64,000 bases of DNA from Pseudomonas bijieensis (GCF_013347965.1 NZ_CP048810.1:6075501-6139500); one strand, 5' to 3'; numbered from the stretch's first letter, positions 7,788-17,115 are shown. A program made the numbers and translations. Notes: generated from the letters alone by a model not told the origin.

Positions 7788-8792
7788 ATGAATCATCGTC
7801 GTGGGATCCGTTCCCTGTGTCGCGCCGCCCTGGCGGTTACCGCGGTCAGCCTCAGCAGCAGCTTGCTGGCAGCTGATCCCGTAAAAATCGGTTTCCTGGT
7901 CAAGCAGGCCGAGGAGCCTTGGTTCCAGACCGAATGGGCGTTCGCCGAGAAGGCGAGCAAGGACAAAGGCTTCGAATTGATCAAGATCGCCGTGCCTGAC
8001 GGCGAGAAAACCCTCTCGGCCATCGACAGCCTGGCCGCCAACGGCGCCAAGGGCTTTGTGATCTGCCCGCCGGACGTGTCCCTCGGCCCGGCCATCATGG
8101 CCAAGGCCAAGCTCAACGATCTCAAGGTGATTGCCGTGGACGACCGCTTCGTCGACGCCAGCGGCAAGTTCATGGAAGACGTGCCGTACCTGGGCATGGC
8201 CGCGTTCGAAGTGGGCCAGAAGCAGGGCGCCGCCATGGCCGCTGAAGCGAAAAAGCGCAACTGGGAGTGGAAAGATACCTACGCGGTGATCAACACCTTC
8301 AACGAGCTGGACACCGGCAAGAAGCGCACCGACGGTTCGGTCGATGCCCTGAAGAAGGCCGGGATGCCGGCAGACCACATCCTTTATTCCGCGCTGAAGA
8401 CCCTCGACGTACCCGGCAGCATGGACTCCACCAACTCGGCCTTGGTGAAGCTGCCAAGCGCCGCGAAGAATCTGATCATCGGCGGCATGAACGACAACAC
8501 CGTGCTGGGCGGCGTACGCGCCACCGAAGCGGCCGGCTTCAAGGCCGACAACGTGATCGGCATTGGTATCAACGGTACCGACGCCATCGGTGAGCTGAAA
8601 AAACCGAAAAGCGGCTTCTTCGGTTCGATGCTGCCAAGCCCGCACATCGAAGGCTACAAGACCGCCGAAATGATGTACGAGTGGATCACCACCGGCAAGG
8701 AACCGCCGAAGTACACCGCGATGGACGAGGTGACGCTGATCACCCGGGAGAACTTCAAGCAGGAGCTGGAAAAGATCGGCCTGTGGAATTGA
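7788..8792 (+). CDS. araF: L-arabinose/D-galactose ABC transporter, periplasmic binding protein
   Basis: A 334-residue periplasmic sugar-binding protein closely resembling E. coli AraF over its whole length (shared stretches: GFLVKQ.EEPWFQTEW, IKIAVPDGEKTL.AIDSLAA, GGMNDNTVLGGVRATE, GIGINGTDA, LLPSP). A signal peptide covers residues 1-26, with cleavage near LLAADP. AraF binds L-arabinose and also D-galactose and D-fucose. ATG at 7788 has AAGGAG upstream; an in-frame GTG at 7734 lacks one. It begins an operon with the ATPase and permease. The upstream GntR-like operator suggests sugar-acid-responsive control. Confidence 0.93.
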   Translation: MNHRRGIRSLCRAALAVTAVSLSSSLLAADPVKIGFLVKQAEEPWFQTEWAFAEKASKDKGFELIKIAVPDGEKTLSAIDSLAANGAKGFVICPPDVSLGPAIMAKAKLNDLKVIAVDDRFVDASGKFMEDVPYLGMAAFEVGQKQGAAMAAEAKKRNWEWKDTYAVINTFNELDTGKKRTDGSVDALKKAGMPADHILYSALKTLDVPGSMDSTNSALVKLPSAAKNLIIGGMNDNTVLGGVRATEAAGFKADNVIGIGINGTDAIGELKKPKSGFFGSMLPSPHIEGYKTAEMMYEWITTGKEPPKYTAMDEVTLITRENFKQELEKIGLWN

Positions 8793-8867
8793 CGGTCGGT
8801 TGATTCAAAAGCGGCCCTGGTCACATGCGTGGCGGGGTCGCTTGATCTCTGTAAGTTCGAGGTGGTT

Positions 8868-10412
8868 ATGCAAGCGCAAACAGCGACACGGCAACACAAC
8901 ATCGGCGGCAGCTTGCGATTCAACGGGATCGGCAAGTCCTTTCCCGGCGTGCAGGCGCTGGCCAATATCAGTTTCGTTGCCCATCCGGGGCAGGTCCATG
9001 CCTTGATGGGTGAAAACGGCGCCGGCAAGTCCACGTTGCTGAAGATCCTCGGTGGTGCCTACATCCCGAGCAGCGGTGACCTGCAGATCGGCGAACAGAC
9101 GATGGCCTTCAAGGGCACCGCTGACAGCATCGCCAACGGTGTGGCGGTGATTCACCAGGAGCTGCACCTGGTGCCGGAAATGACCGTCGCGGAAAACCTG
9201 TTTCTCGGCCATTTACCGGCACGTTTCGGCCTGGTCAACCGTGGTGTGCTACGCCAGCAGGCGCTGACACTGCTCAAGGGCCTGGCCGACGAAATCGACC
9301 CGCAGGAAAAAGTCGGTCGCCTGTCCCTCGGCCAGCGCCAATTGGTGGAAATCGCCAAGGCCTTGTCCCGTGGCGCCCACGTCATTGCCTTCGACGAACC
9401 CACCAGTAGCCTGTCGGCCCGTGAAATCGACCGTTTGATGGCGATCATCGCCCGCCTGCGAGACGAGGGCAAAGTGGTGTTGTACGTCAGCCACCGCATG
9501 GAAGAGGTGTTCCGTATCTGCAATGCGGTGACGGTATTCAAGGACGGTCGTTATGTCCGCACCTTCGAAAACATGAGCGAGTTGACCCATGATCAACTCG
9601 TCACCTGCATGGTCGGCCGCGATATCCAGGACATCTATGATTACCGTCCTCGGGAGCGCGGCGATGTGGCGCTGCAAGTGAAGAACCTGTTGGGGCCGGG
9701 CTTGCGCGAACCGGTGAGCTTCCAGGTGCACAAGGGCGAGATCCTCGGCTTGTTCGGTCTGGTCGGCGCCGGTCGTACCGAGCTGTTGCGCTTGCTCAGT
9801 GGCCTGGAGCGTCAGCGCGAGGGAAGCCTCGTGCTGCACGGCAAGGAACTGAAACTGCGTTCACCCCGCGATGCCATCGCCGCGGGCGTGCTGCTCTGCC
9901 CGGAAGATCGCAAGAAGGAAGGCATCATCCCGTTGGGCAGCGTGGGCGAGAACATCAACATCAGTGCGCGCCCGGCTCATTCCGCCCTTGGCTGCCTGTT
10001 GCGCGGTGATTGGGAGCGGGGCAACGCTGACAAGCAGATCAAGTCGCTGAAGGTGAAGACGCCGGCGGCTAGCCAGAAAATCATGTACCTGTCCGGCGGC
10101 AACCAGCAGAAGGCGATTCTCGGTCGCTGGCTGTCGATGCCGATGAAAGTCCTGCTGCTGGACGAACCGACCCGTGGCATCGACATCGGCGCCAAGGCGG
10201 AGATCTACCAGATTATCCACAACCTGGCGGCCGAGGGCATCGCGGTGATCGTGGTGTCCAGCGACCTGATGGAAGTGATGGGCATTTCCGACCGAATCCT
10301 GGTGCTCTGCGAAGGGGCCATGCGCGGCGAGCTGCCGCGTGACCAGGCCAACGAATCCAACCTGCTGCAACTGGCGCTGCCGCGCCAACGCGTTGCCGAC
10401 GCGGCGAACTGA
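8868..10412 (+). CDS. araG: L-arabinose/D-galactose ABC transporter, ATP-binding protein
   Basis: A 514-residue double-ATPase of the sugar importer (CUT2) type. The N-terminal cassette has Walker A GENGAGKST (48-56), signature LSLGQRQ and Walker B VIAFDEPTSS. The C-terminal cassette has the degenerate Walker A-like GLVGAGRTE, signature LSGGNQQK and LLLDEPTRGID. This is the usual pattern with one degenerate site. ATG at 8868 follows gaggtgg; a GTG at 8829 is also in frame but less likely. It lies between the binding protein and permease genes and energises import. Confidence 0.93.
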   Translation: MQAQTATRQHNIGGSLRFNGIGKSFPGVQALANISFVAHPGQVHALMGENGAGKSTLLKILGGAYIPSSGDLQIGEQTMAFKGTADSIANGVAVIHQELHLVPEMTVAENLFLGHLPARFGLVNRGVLRQQALTLLKGLADEIDPQEKVGRLSLGQRQLVEIAKALSRGAHVIAFDEPTSSLSAREIDRLMAIIARLRDEGKVVLYVSHRMEEVFRICNAVTVFKDGRYVRTFENMSELTHDQLVTCMVGRDIQDIYDYRPRERGDVALQVKNLLGPGLREPVSFQVHKGEILGLFGLVGAGRTELLRLLSGLERQREGSLVLHGKELKLRSPRDAIAAGVLLCPEDRKKEGIIPLGSVGENINISARPAHSALGCLLRGDWERGNADKQIKSLKVKTPAASQKIMYLSGGNQQKAILGRWLSMPMKVLLLDEPTRGIDIGAKAEIYQIIHNLAAEGIAVIVVSSDLMEVMGISDRILVLCEGAMRGELPRDQANESNLLQLALPRQRVADAAN

Positions 10413-10422
10413 GAGGTAAATC

Positions 10423-11391
10423 ATGACCATTCAAAACAATGCACTGCCAACGGCACGCAAACCCCTGGACTTGCGCCGTTTCCTGGACGACTGGGTCATG
10501 CTGCTGGCGGCCATCGGCATCTTCGTGCTCTGCACCCTGATGATCGATAACTTCCTGTCGCCGCTGAACATGCGTGGCCTGGGCCTGGCGATTTCCACCA
10601 CCGGCATCGCGGCCTGCACCATGTTGTATTGCCTGGCGTCCGGGCACTTCGATTTGTCGGTCGGTTCGGTGATTGCTTGTGCCGGCGTGGTCGCGGCGGT
10701 GGTGATGCGCGACACCAACAGCGTATTCCTCGGTGTCAGCGCTGCGCTGGTGATGGGGCTGATCGTCGGCCTGATCAATGGCATCGTCATCGCCAAGCTG
10801 CGGGTCAACGCCTTGATCACCACCCTGGCGACCATGCAGATCGTCCGGGGCCTGGCCTATATCTTCGCCAACGGCAAAGCGGTGGGTGTGTCCCAGGAAT
10901 CGTTTTTCGTATTCGGCAACGGCCAATTGTTCGGCGTGCCGGTGCCGATCCTGATCACCATCGCCTGCTTCCTGTTTTTCGGCTGGCTGCTGAACTACAC
11001 CACCTATGGGCGCAACACCATGGCCATCGGTGGCAACCAGGAAGCGGCGTTGTTGGCAGGGGTGAACGTTGATCGCACCAAGATCATCATCTTCGCCGTG
11101 CATGGCGTGATCGGCGCCCTGGCCGGAGTGATCCTGGCGTCGCGCATGACCTCGGGCCAGCCGATGATTGGCCAGGGCTTCGAGCTGACCGTGATCTCGG
11201 CCTGCGTGCTGGGCGGGGTGTCGTTGAGCGGTGGTATCGGCATGATTCGCCATGTCATTGCGGGCGTGCTGATTCTGGCGATCATTGAAAACGCGATGAA
11301 CCTGAAGAACATCGACACCTTCTACCAATACGTTATCCGCGGCTCGATCCTGTTGCTGGCGGTGGTGATTGACCGCTTGAAACAACGCTGA
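10423..11391 (+). CDS. araH: L-arabinose/D-galactose ABC transporter, permease
   Basis: A 322-residue inner-membrane permease of the CUT2 family with about nine to ten hydrophobic segments and the conserved HFDLSVGS and NG-I-I-K-L-NA-ITTL-T pattern. Length and sequence agree with AraH of enteric bacteria. It starts ten bases after araG (GAGAGG site), completing the araFGH operon. A REP array follows the stop codon directly, with no U-tract terminator seen. Confidence 0.93.
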   Translation: MTIQNNALPTARKPLDLRRFLDDWVMLLAAIGIFVLCTLMIDNFLSPLNMRGLGLAISTTGIAACTMLYCLASGHFDLSVGSVIACAGVVAAVVMRDTNSVFLGVSAALVMGLIVGLINGIVIAKLRVNALITTLATMQIVRGLAYIFANGKAVGVSQESFFVFGNGQLFGVPVPILITIACFLFFGWLLNYTTYGRNTMAIGGNQEAALLAGVNVDRTKIIIFAVHGVIGALAGVILASRMTSGQPMIGQGFELTVISACVLGGVSLSGGIGMIRHVIAGVLILAIIENAMNLKNIDTFYQYVIRGSILLLAVVIDRLKQR

Positions 11392-11423
11392 AACCAGAGA
11401 TCGCTGGCGAGTGATCTACCGCT

Positions 11424-11909
11424 ATCGCGAGCAGGCTCGCTCCCACAGGTTTTGTGCCAGGCGCAAAATTCCGGCGCACCGAAGATTCAATGTGGGAGCG
11501 AGCCCGCTCGCGAGGCGTCAGTGCATTCAATACCTTCTAACCTGACCCACCGCCATCGCGAGCAGGCTCGCTCCCACAGGTTTTGTGCCAGCCGCAAAAT
11601 TCCGGCGTACCGAAGATTCAATGTGGGAGCGAGCCCGCTCGCGAGGCGTCAGTGCATTCAACACCTTCTAACCTGACCCACCGCCATCGCGAGCAAGCCC
11701 GCTCCCACAGGTTTTGTGCCAGCCGCAAAATTCCGGCGCACCGAAGATTCAATGTGGGAGCGAGCCCGCTCGCGAGGCGTCAGTGCATTCAATACCTTCT
11801 AACCTGACCCACCGCCATTGCGAGCAGGCTCGCTCCCACAGGTCTTTATGTCAGAGCCCAGAACCTCGGCACAACGCGGACCCCATGTGGCAGCGAGCTT
11901 GCTCGCGAT
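11424..11909. repeat. Tandem array of 131-bp units built from REP family A elements
   Basis: Inverted REP copies start at 11424, 11555, 11686 and 11817 and forward copies at 11491, 11622 and 11753, all spaced exactly 131 bases, with a diverged forward copy near 11886. Each unit is a REP pair plus constant intervening sequence, differing by a few bases between copies. The array occupies the whole araH - plasmid-stabilisation-protein gap (11392-11932). The repeated short reading frames within it are products of the repeat. Confidence 0.92.
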
Positions 11910-11932
11910 AGCGTCCTCCCTGACGCCAACCA

Positions 11933-12313
11933 TCACCCCGCCTTGCGCAATGCTTCGACCAACTCCTGCTTGCGCATCTTCGAACGCCCGGGAATATTTT
12001 TCGCCCGGGCCTCCTTCATCAGGCTGTCCACGGTCTGGGTCCCATGGGAGGCTTTGCTGGTGCGTGGATGACCTTCGCGGGTCTTGGCGGCGCGTCGGGC
12101 CGATTCCTTACGATCGGTTTTCTTGGCCGCCGCGGGTTTGTCCTTGCCCGAGCCACCGGAACGCTCGCCGCCACCGGATTGTTTGTTCACTGTCGCCCAG
12201 GCTCGGGCCTCGGCTTCGTTTTCGGACACACCTTTTTTCTCGTAACTTTTTTCAATGTGTTCGGCCTTGCGCTTTTGCTCGGCGGTGTATTTGTCTTTGC
12301 TTCCACGAGGCAT
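11933..12313 (-). CDS. Rho-N domain 'plasmid stabilization' family protein
   Basis: A 126-residue very basic, low-complexity protein. The N-terminal part (MPRGSKDKYTAEQKRKA... AWATVNK) matches the small proteins called plasmid stabilization protein in Pseudomonas. A Lys/Ser/Gly-rich linker follows, and the last 35 residues (VDSLMKEARAKNIPGRSKMRKQELVEAL) form a Rho N-terminal/SAP-like helical motif that can bind nucleic acid. The name is historical: no partner toxin or plasmid gene is nearby. It probably acts as a small nucleic-acid-binding stress protein. Confidence 0.75.
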   Translation of the reverse strand: MPRGSKDKYTAEQKRKAEHIEKSYEKKGVSENEAEARAWATVNKQSGGGERSGGSGKDKPAAAKKTDRKESARRAAKTREGHPRTSKASHGTQTVDSLMKEARAKNIPGRSKMRKQELVEALRKAG

Positions 12314-12345
12314 GGGATGTTCCTCCTCAAATGTCTAAGCAGAGG

Positions 12346-12687
12346 CTATTGGCTGGCGGCACCACCTTCGGAGCCCGAGCCACCGGTGGTGGTTTCCGAA
12401 CCCACGCCGGTATCGGCGTTATCGGGGGCAGTGGAGTCCGGCGTATTCATTCCACCCTGGCGTCCCATGTCATTGCCCTGTACGCGCGGATCGGTGCCAG
12501 TGGCGGGAGGCTGGCCATTGTTCAGGTCCCCAGTGCCGTCGGTATTCAACTTGGGCATGCCTTCGGTTGCGGGAGAGTTGGGTGGCTGCACCGGATCGGT
12601 CGGCCCGGTGCCAGCGGTGGATGCCGCGAAAGCCACCGAGGACAGCAGCGTGGCAAATGTGAATGCAGTCAGCCTTGAAGTGATCAT
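12346..12687 (-). CDS. Small exported Pro/Gly/Thr-rich protein
   Basis: A 113-residue protein with a clear signal peptide (MITSRLTAFTFATLLSSVAFA, residues 1-21) and a mature region that is low complexity, rich in Gly, Thr, Pro, Asp and Asn, and without Cys. No domain is recognised. GGAGGC stands just upstream of the ATG on the minus strand. The basic Rho-N gene follows 32 bases downstream, so they may be one unit. Confidence 0.65.
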   Translation of the reverse strand: MITSRLTAFTFATLLSSVAFAASTAGTGPTDPVQPPNSPATEGMPKLNTDGTGDLNNGQPPATGTDPRVQGNDMGRQGGMNTPDSTAPDNADTGVGSETTTGGSGSEGGAASQ

Positions 12688-12875
12688 GGTGTCGCCTCCA
12701 TTTTTAGAATGCTTGCCTGATCTTGGGCTGCACTGGATTTGGGTTGGTGCCTGGGGCGCGACGAATGGCGCTTTTGAAGGTGGGTTCGTGTCGCGATCAA
12801 ATAGTTCGATCGATATGTGACGAGCGGCACGTGGCGGCTTAGTATGGCGCTTTCAATTGGCTACAAGGCCTGTTC

Positions 12876-13358
12876 ATGTCCATCGAGATCCGTCCTGCGC
12901 AACCCAGCGATGCGCCTCAAATCCTTGCCTTCATCACCGAGTTGGCCGATTACGAAAAGGCCCGCCACGAAGTCATCGCCAGTGTGGCCGACATCGAGCG
13001 CAGCCTGTTCAGCGAGGGCGCGACCGCCCACGGGCTGATCTGCCTGCGTGACGGCGTGCCGATTGGTTTCGCGGTGTTTTTCTTCAGTTACTCCACCTGG
13101 CTGGGCAGCAACTGCCTGTACCTCGAAGACTTGTACATCACCCCTGAACAGCGCGGTGGTGGGGCGGGGAAGACGTTGTTGCGACATCTGGCGAAAATTG
13201 CCTGTGACAACGATTGCGGTCGCTTCGAATGGAGCGTGCTGGACTGGAACACCCCGGCCATCGACTTCTACAAATCCCTCGGCGCGCAACCCCAGGAAGA
13301 GTGGGTGCGCTACCGAATGGACGGCAAAGTGCTACGGGATTTCGCTAACGGCAATTGA
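12876..13358 (+). CDS. GNAT family N-acetyltransferase
   Basis: A 160-residue single-domain acetyltransferase. The acetyl-CoA binding segment is LYITPEQRGGGAGKTLLRHLA (residues about 87-107), a good R/Q-x-x-G-x-G/A motif, followed by the YKSLGA motif near the C-terminus. It resembles the diamine/thialysine acetyltransferase type (N-terminal ...AQPSDAPQILAFITELADYEK). The substrate is not established. It is transcribed away from the exported-protein gene and convergent with the GST gene. Confidence 0.82.
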   Translation: MSIEIRPAQPSDAPQILAFITELADYEKARHEVIASVADIERSLFSEGATAHGLICLRDGVPIGFAVFFFSYSTWLGSNCLYLEDLYITPEQRGGGAGKTLLRHLAKIACDNDCGRFEWSVLDWNTPAIDFYKSLGAQPQEEWVRYRMDGKVLRDFANGN

Positions 13359-13361
13359 AAT

Positions 13362-13994
13362 TCATGAGTATGCGTTGGATGCGTACTCGATAAATCCGGG
13401 GCGCTGTTCGAGCCGCTTGCAGTAAGCGGCCACCGCCGGGTAGTCCGGACGCTCCATGGGTGTCTGGCGCCAGCGGTGTACCGACAGACCGATGAGTACA
13501 TCGGCGAGGGAAAACTCCGTACCGGCCACGTAGGCGCCGGTGCGATTCAACTGCTGCTCCAGCAAACCCATCTTCTCGTTCCAGCCTTTGACACCGGCGG
13601 CGATGAGTTTTGGGTCTTGGAAATCCGGATGTTTGCGCACCAGTCCGTAGAACGCATCGCCCCATGACGGGTTGAGTTCCGTAGCTTGCCAGTCCATCCA
13701 CTGCTCGACGCGTGCCCGTGCGGCGGGTTCGACGGGCAGTAGATCGCTGCGCCCATGCTTGCCCACCAGGTAGCGACAGATGGTGTTCGACTCCCAGAGC
13801 ACACCGTTCTCATCAATGATCACCGGTACCTGGGCATTGGGATTCAAGGCCAGGAACGCCGGATCCTGGGTCGAGGCAAAGCCGATGCCCCAGTCTTCGC
13901 GCTCGAAGGCGATCTCCAGTTCCTGACAGGTCCACAGCACTTTTCTGACGTTGATCGAAGAAGTGCGGCCGAGGATTTTCAACTGTTGTCCCAT
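13362..13994 (-). CDS. Glutathione S-transferase family protein
   Basis: A 210-residue two-domain GST: an N-terminal thioredoxin-like domain (residues 1-78) with the conserved cis-Pro motif VPVIIDENG and the glutathione-binding SNTICRYL, then an all-helical C-terminal domain (about 88-205) with the family N-capping motif (SLADVLIGL). It has the bacterial type, with Ser/Asn at the N-terminal active site ([10 protein letters not shown]). Its function is probably detoxification. It is unrelated to the sugar genes around it. Confidence 0.85.
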   Translation of the reverse strand: MGQQLKILGRTSSINVRKVLWTCQELEIAFEREDWGIGFASTQDPAFLALNPNAQVPVIIDENGVLWESNTICRYLVGKHGRSDLLPVEPAARARVEQWMDWQATELNPSWGDAFYGLVRKHPDFQDPKLIAAGVKGWNEKMGLLEQQLNRTGAYVAGTEFSLADVLIGLSVHRWRQTPMERPDYPAVAAYCKRLEQRPGFIEYASNAYS

Positions 13995-14082
13995 TACTTT
14001 TTCCCTGAGTGCTAAGGCGTCCGGACAGAAAACGTAGCAGGGTCTCGGGCGAATGGCGATGGCTTTATCGTTTATGGTTAAA

Positions 14083-14141
14083 TCCCAATATATGGGAGTG
14101 ATATTTATATATTGAGATTTTGCCGCGCCCGGGTTTATAGT
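14083..14141 (+). promoter_or_regulatory. Promoter and operator of dgoK (twin of 6558-6617)
   Basis: TCCCAATATATGGGA (14083-14097) is an inverted repeat. It is followed by -35 TTGAGA (14112-14117), an 18-base spacer ending in gggtt, and -10 TATAGT (14136-14141). Then comes aaacaaaacaggtgaaa, the ribosome-site segment. The same elements at the same distances precede the SDR gene. Confidence 0.68.
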
Positions 14142-14181
14142 CCGTCCTACTCACTGCCAAAAAACAAAACAGGTGAAACGG

Positions 14182-15165
14182 ATGCAGGCGCAATTGATTG
14201 CGCTCGATTGGGGGACCACCTCATTACGGGCTTACAAACTCGCCGCCGGGGGCGAGGTGCTCGAACAGCGTTCGCTGTCATCGGGGATCATGCAGTTGCC
14301 CTCCGGGCCACGAACCCTGGCTGGCCAGGTGTGCATCGACGGCTTCGAATTGGCCTTCGATGAGGCCTGTGGCGATTGGCTCAATGCTCAGCCGGGCCTG
14401 CCTGTCATAGCCTGCGGTATGGTCGGCAGCGCCCAGGGCTGGCGCGAAGCACCCTACTGCGACACGCCCGCCAACGTCGCCAATCTCGGACATTCCCTAC
14501 AAACCGTTCGTAGTCTTCGCGGTGTCGATGTGCACATCGTACCCGGCGTGATCCAGCGTTCACGGCTGCCCAACGTCATGCGCGGCGAAGAGACCCAGGT
14601 GCTCGGCGCCTTGCATAACCTGCCGGACGGAGCGGTGTTGATCGGCCTGCCCGGCAGCCACTCGAAATGGGTGGAAGTGACCGACGGCTGCATCGTGCAT
14701 TTCGACACCTTCATGACCGGCGAGATCTTCGCCGTGCTCAGTGACCACAGCATTCTCGGCCGCACCCAGCAGCGCGGCGCGACGTTCGACGGCCAGGCCT
14801 TCGATCGCGGCGTGCAGGTGGCGTTGTCGGTGGACGGCGAGATCGGTCCGTTGTCCACCGTGTTCAGCGCCCGCAGCCTGGGCTTGACCGGCGAACTCGC
14901 TGCCAGCGCCCAGGCGGACTATCTCTCTGGCCTGTTGATCGGCCATGAACTGACGGCGCTGGCTACCGTGCAGCGTCGGCGACGCGACAGCATCCACTTG
15001 CCCGCCGTGGTGTTGATCGGCAATTCCCAACTCTGCGCCCGTTATCAACGGGCTCTCGACGCCTGCGGTTTCGCCCGGGTGACCCTGGCCGAACAGGCCA
15101 CCGAACGTGGTTTGTGGCAACTGGCCGTGGCGGCCGGGCTGCTCGATTCCACCGCATCGCGTTAA
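14182..15165 (+). CDS. dgoK: 2-dehydro-3-deoxygalactonokinase
   Basis: A 327-residue sugar-acid kinase that phosphorylates 2-keto-3-deoxy-D-galactonate at C6. The N-terminal phosphate motif LIALDWGTTSLRAY (residues 4-17) is diagnostic of DgoK. The conserved LPGSHSKWV (about 160) and MTGE (about 181) motifs follow. It is slightly longer than E. coli DgoK (292). ATG at 14182 is preferred over the in-frame GTG at 14173 because aggtgaaa is correctly spaced for it. It heads the dgoKAD operon; dgoA starts 19 bases on. Confidence 0.93.
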   Translation: MQAQLIALDWGTTSLRAYKLAAGGEVLEQRSLSSGIMQLPSGPRTLAGQVCIDGFELAFDEACGDWLNAQPGLPVIACGMVGSAQGWREAPYCDTPANVANLGHSLQTVRSLRGVDVHIVPGVIQRSRLPNVMRGEETQVLGALHNLPDGAVLIGLPGSHSKWVEVTDGCIVHFDTFMTGEIFAVLSDHSILGRTQQRGATFDGQAFDRGVQVALSVDGEIGPLSTVFSARSLGLTGELAASAQADYLSGLLIGHELTALATVQRRRRDSIHLPAVVLIGNSQLCARYQRALDACGFARVTLAEQATERGLWQLAVAAGLLDSTASR

Positions 15166-15184
15166 ACCTGACTGGAGGTCTGAC

Positions 15185-15805
15185 ATGCTCACACAAGCAC
15201 TGGCGCACAACGGGCTGATCGCGATCCTGCGTGGTCTGCGTCCCGAAGAGGCGGCGGCCATCGGCGAAGTCCTGTACGGCGCCGGATTTCGCGTCATCGA
15301 AGTACCGCTCAATTCCCCCGAGCCGTACGAAAGTATCCGCATCCTGCGCAGTACCTTGCCCGCCGATTGCCTGATCGGTGCCGGCACCGTGCTGACGCCG
15401 GAACAGGTCGAGCAGGTGAAAGCCGCTGGCGGACAAGTGATCGTCATGCCCCACAGCGATCCGAAGGTGCTGCGTGCGGCGAAAGCGGCGGGCTTGTATC
15501 TGTCGCCAGGCGTCGCCACGCCCACCGAAGCCTTTGCCGCACTGGCCGAAGGCGCCCACGTGCTGAAGATGTTTCCCGCCGAGCAAATGGGCCCGGCGGT
15601 GGTCAAGGCCTGGCTCGCGGTGCTGCCGGCCGGGACCGTGCTGGTGCCGGTGGGCGGGATCACGCCGGACAACATGGCGGTGTTCGTCGAGGCCGGGGTC
15701 AAGGGTTTCGGCCTCGGTTCCGGGCTGTTCAAGCCAGGCCTGACGGCAGATGAGGTGGCGGTGCGCGCCAAGGCCTACGTGGCCGCGTGGAATGCCTTGA
15801 ACTGA
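15185..15805 (+). CDS. dgoA: 2-dehydro-3-deoxy-6-phosphogalactonate aldolase
   Basis: A 206-residue KDPG/KDPGal-type class I aldolase, the length of E. coli DgoA (205). It cleaves 2-keto-3-deoxy-6-phosphogalactonate to pyruvate and glyceraldehyde-3-phosphate. Visible are ILRG (Glu/Arg region, 13-16), EVPLNSPEP (38-46), GAGTVL, the Schiff-base lysine in HVLKMFPAE, and [12 protein letters not shown] at 15185 follows actggaggtctgac; the frame upstream lies inside dgoK and is not used. dgoD follows 49 bases later. Confidence 0.93.
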   Translation: MLTQALAHNGLIAILRGLRPEEAAAIGEVLYGAGFRVIEVPLNSPEPYESIRILRSTLPADCLIGAGTVLTPEQVEQVKAAGGQVIVMPHSDPKVLRAAKAAGLYLSPGVATPTEAFAALAEGAHVLKMFPAEQMGPAVVKAWLAVLPAGTVLVPVGGITPDNMAVFVEAGVKGFGLGSGLFKPGLTADEVAVRAKAYVAAWNALN

Positions 15806-15854
15806 AGACTTTTCCAGCGCCCCGGGCGCTGCATCTGATAAGAGAGACAACAAG

Positions 15855-17003
15855 ATGAAAATCACCAAACTGACCACGTTTATCGTTCCGCCGCGCTGGT
15901 GCTTCCTCAAGGTCGAAACCGACGAGGGCGTGACCGGTTGGGGCGAGCCCGTGGTTGAAGGCCGTGCCCATACGGTGGCGGCGGCCGTCGAAGAACTGTC
16001 TGACTACTTGATCGGCAAAGACCCACGCAACATTGAAGACATCTGGACCGTACTGTATCGCGGCGGCTTCTACCGCGGTGGGGCGATCCACATGAGTGCC
16101 CTGGCCGGTATCGACCAAGCGTTGTGGGACATCAAGGGCAAGGCCTTGGGTGTGTCGGTCAGCGATTTGCTCGGTGGCCAGGTGCGCGACAAGATCCGCG
16201 TGTATTCGTGGATCGGCGGCGACCGACCGGCGGACACCGCTCGCGCGGCGAAAGAGGCGGTGGCGCGGGGTTTCACGGCGGTGAAAATGAATGGTACCGA
16301 AGAGCTGCAATTTCTCGACACGTTTGAAAAGGTCGACCTGGCCCTGGCCAACGTCGCGGCGGTGCGGGACGCGGTGGGGCCGAACGTCGGCATTGGCGTG
16401 GACTTCCACGGTCGGGTGCACAAGCCGATGGCCAAGGTGCTGATGAAGGAGCTCGATCCCTACAAGCTGATGTTCATCGAAGAGCCAGTGCTCAGCGAAA
16501 ACTACGAAGCCCTCAAGGAATTGGCGCCGCTGACCAGCACCCCGATTGCCCTGGGCGAGCGGTTGTTCTCGCGCTGGGACTTCAAGCGAGTCCTCAGCGA
16601 AGGCTACGTGGACATCATCCAACCGGATGCATCCCACGCCGGCGGTATCACCGAAACCCGCAAGATCGCCAACATGGCCGAGGCCTACGACGTGGCGCTG
16701 GCCCTGCACTGCCCGCTGGGCCCCATTGCCCTGGCGGCGTGCCTGCAACTGGACGCGGTCTGCTACAACGCGTTCATCCAGGAGCAGAGCCTGGGCATCC
16801 ACTACAACGAGAGCAACGACCTGCTGGATTACATCAAGGATCCACAGGTGTTCGACTACGACAAAGGCTTCGTGAAAATCCCCAATGGCCCGGGCCTGGG
16901 TATCGAGATCAACGAGGAATACGTCATCGAACGCGCGGCTATCGGCCATCGCTGGCGCAACCCGATCTGGCGCCATGCCGATGGCAGTTTTGCCGAGTGG
17001 TGA
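15855..17003 (+). CDS. dgoD: D-galactonate dehydratase
   Basis: A 382-residue enolase-superfamily enzyme, the same length as E. coli DgoD, dehydrating D-galactonate to 2-keto-3-deoxygalactonate. By direct counting the Mg ligands fall at Asp183 (GVDFHG), Glu209 (FIEEP) and Glu235 (LGERLF), and the catalytic histidines at His185 and His285 (LHCPLGP). These are exactly the E. coli positions, which makes the assignment firm. A ribosome site (agagagaca) precedes the ATG. It is third in the dgoKAD operon and is followed by a REP pair before the transporter. Confidence 0.95.
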   Translation: MKITKLTTFIVPPRWCFLKVETDEGVTGWGEPVVEGRAHTVAAAVEELSDYLIGKDPRNIEDIWTVLYRGGFYRGGAIHMSALAGIDQALWDIKGKALGVSVSDLLGGQVRDKIRVYSWIGGDRPADTARAAKEAVARGFTAVKMNGTEELQFLDTFEKVDLALANVAAVRDAVGPNVGIGVDFHGRVHKPMAKVLMKELDPYKLMFIEEPVLSENYEALKELAPLTSTPIALGERLFSRWDFKRVLSEGYVDIIQPDASHAGGITETRKIANMAEAYDVALALHCPLGPIALAACLQLDAVCYNAFIQEQSLGIHYNESNDLLDYIKDPQVFDYDKGFVKIPNGPGLGIEINEEYVIERAAIGHRWRNPIWRHADGSFAEW

Positions 17004-17029
17004 GTCACGCCTGATCCACCCAGTTCCCC

Positions 17030-17115
17030 TGTGGGAGCGAGCCTGCTCGCGATGGTGTGTCAATTGGCTTATGAGTGACTGACCCACTGCTATCGCGAGC
17101 AGGCTCGCTCCCACA
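17030..17115. repeat. REP family A inverted pair
   Basis: tgtgggagcgagcctgctcg starts at 17030 and its inverted copy ends at 17115, between dgoD and the MFS transporter gene. Such elements often end transcripts or protect upstream mRNA. Confidence 0.9.

Noticed and set aside
11424..11909. Regularly spaced repeats that might be a CRISPR array
   Set aside because: Repeat and intervening sequence are both conserved between units, and the unit is 131 bases made of REP elements; no cas genes are near.
11452..11911. Three similar reading frames of 65-74 codons in a row, at 131-base spacing
   Set aside because: They are translations of the REP array; identical start and composition follow from the repeat, and there is no ribosome site.
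11933..12313. Plasmid maintenance locus suggested by the name of the Rho-N family protein
   Set aside because: No plasmid replication, partition or toxin gene is nearby; the family name is historical and the gene is chromosomal in pseudomonads.
15729..17114. A 461-codon minus-strand frame over dgoD
   Set aside because: It is an antisense shadow of dgoD, whose active-site residues are all confirmed in the plus frame.
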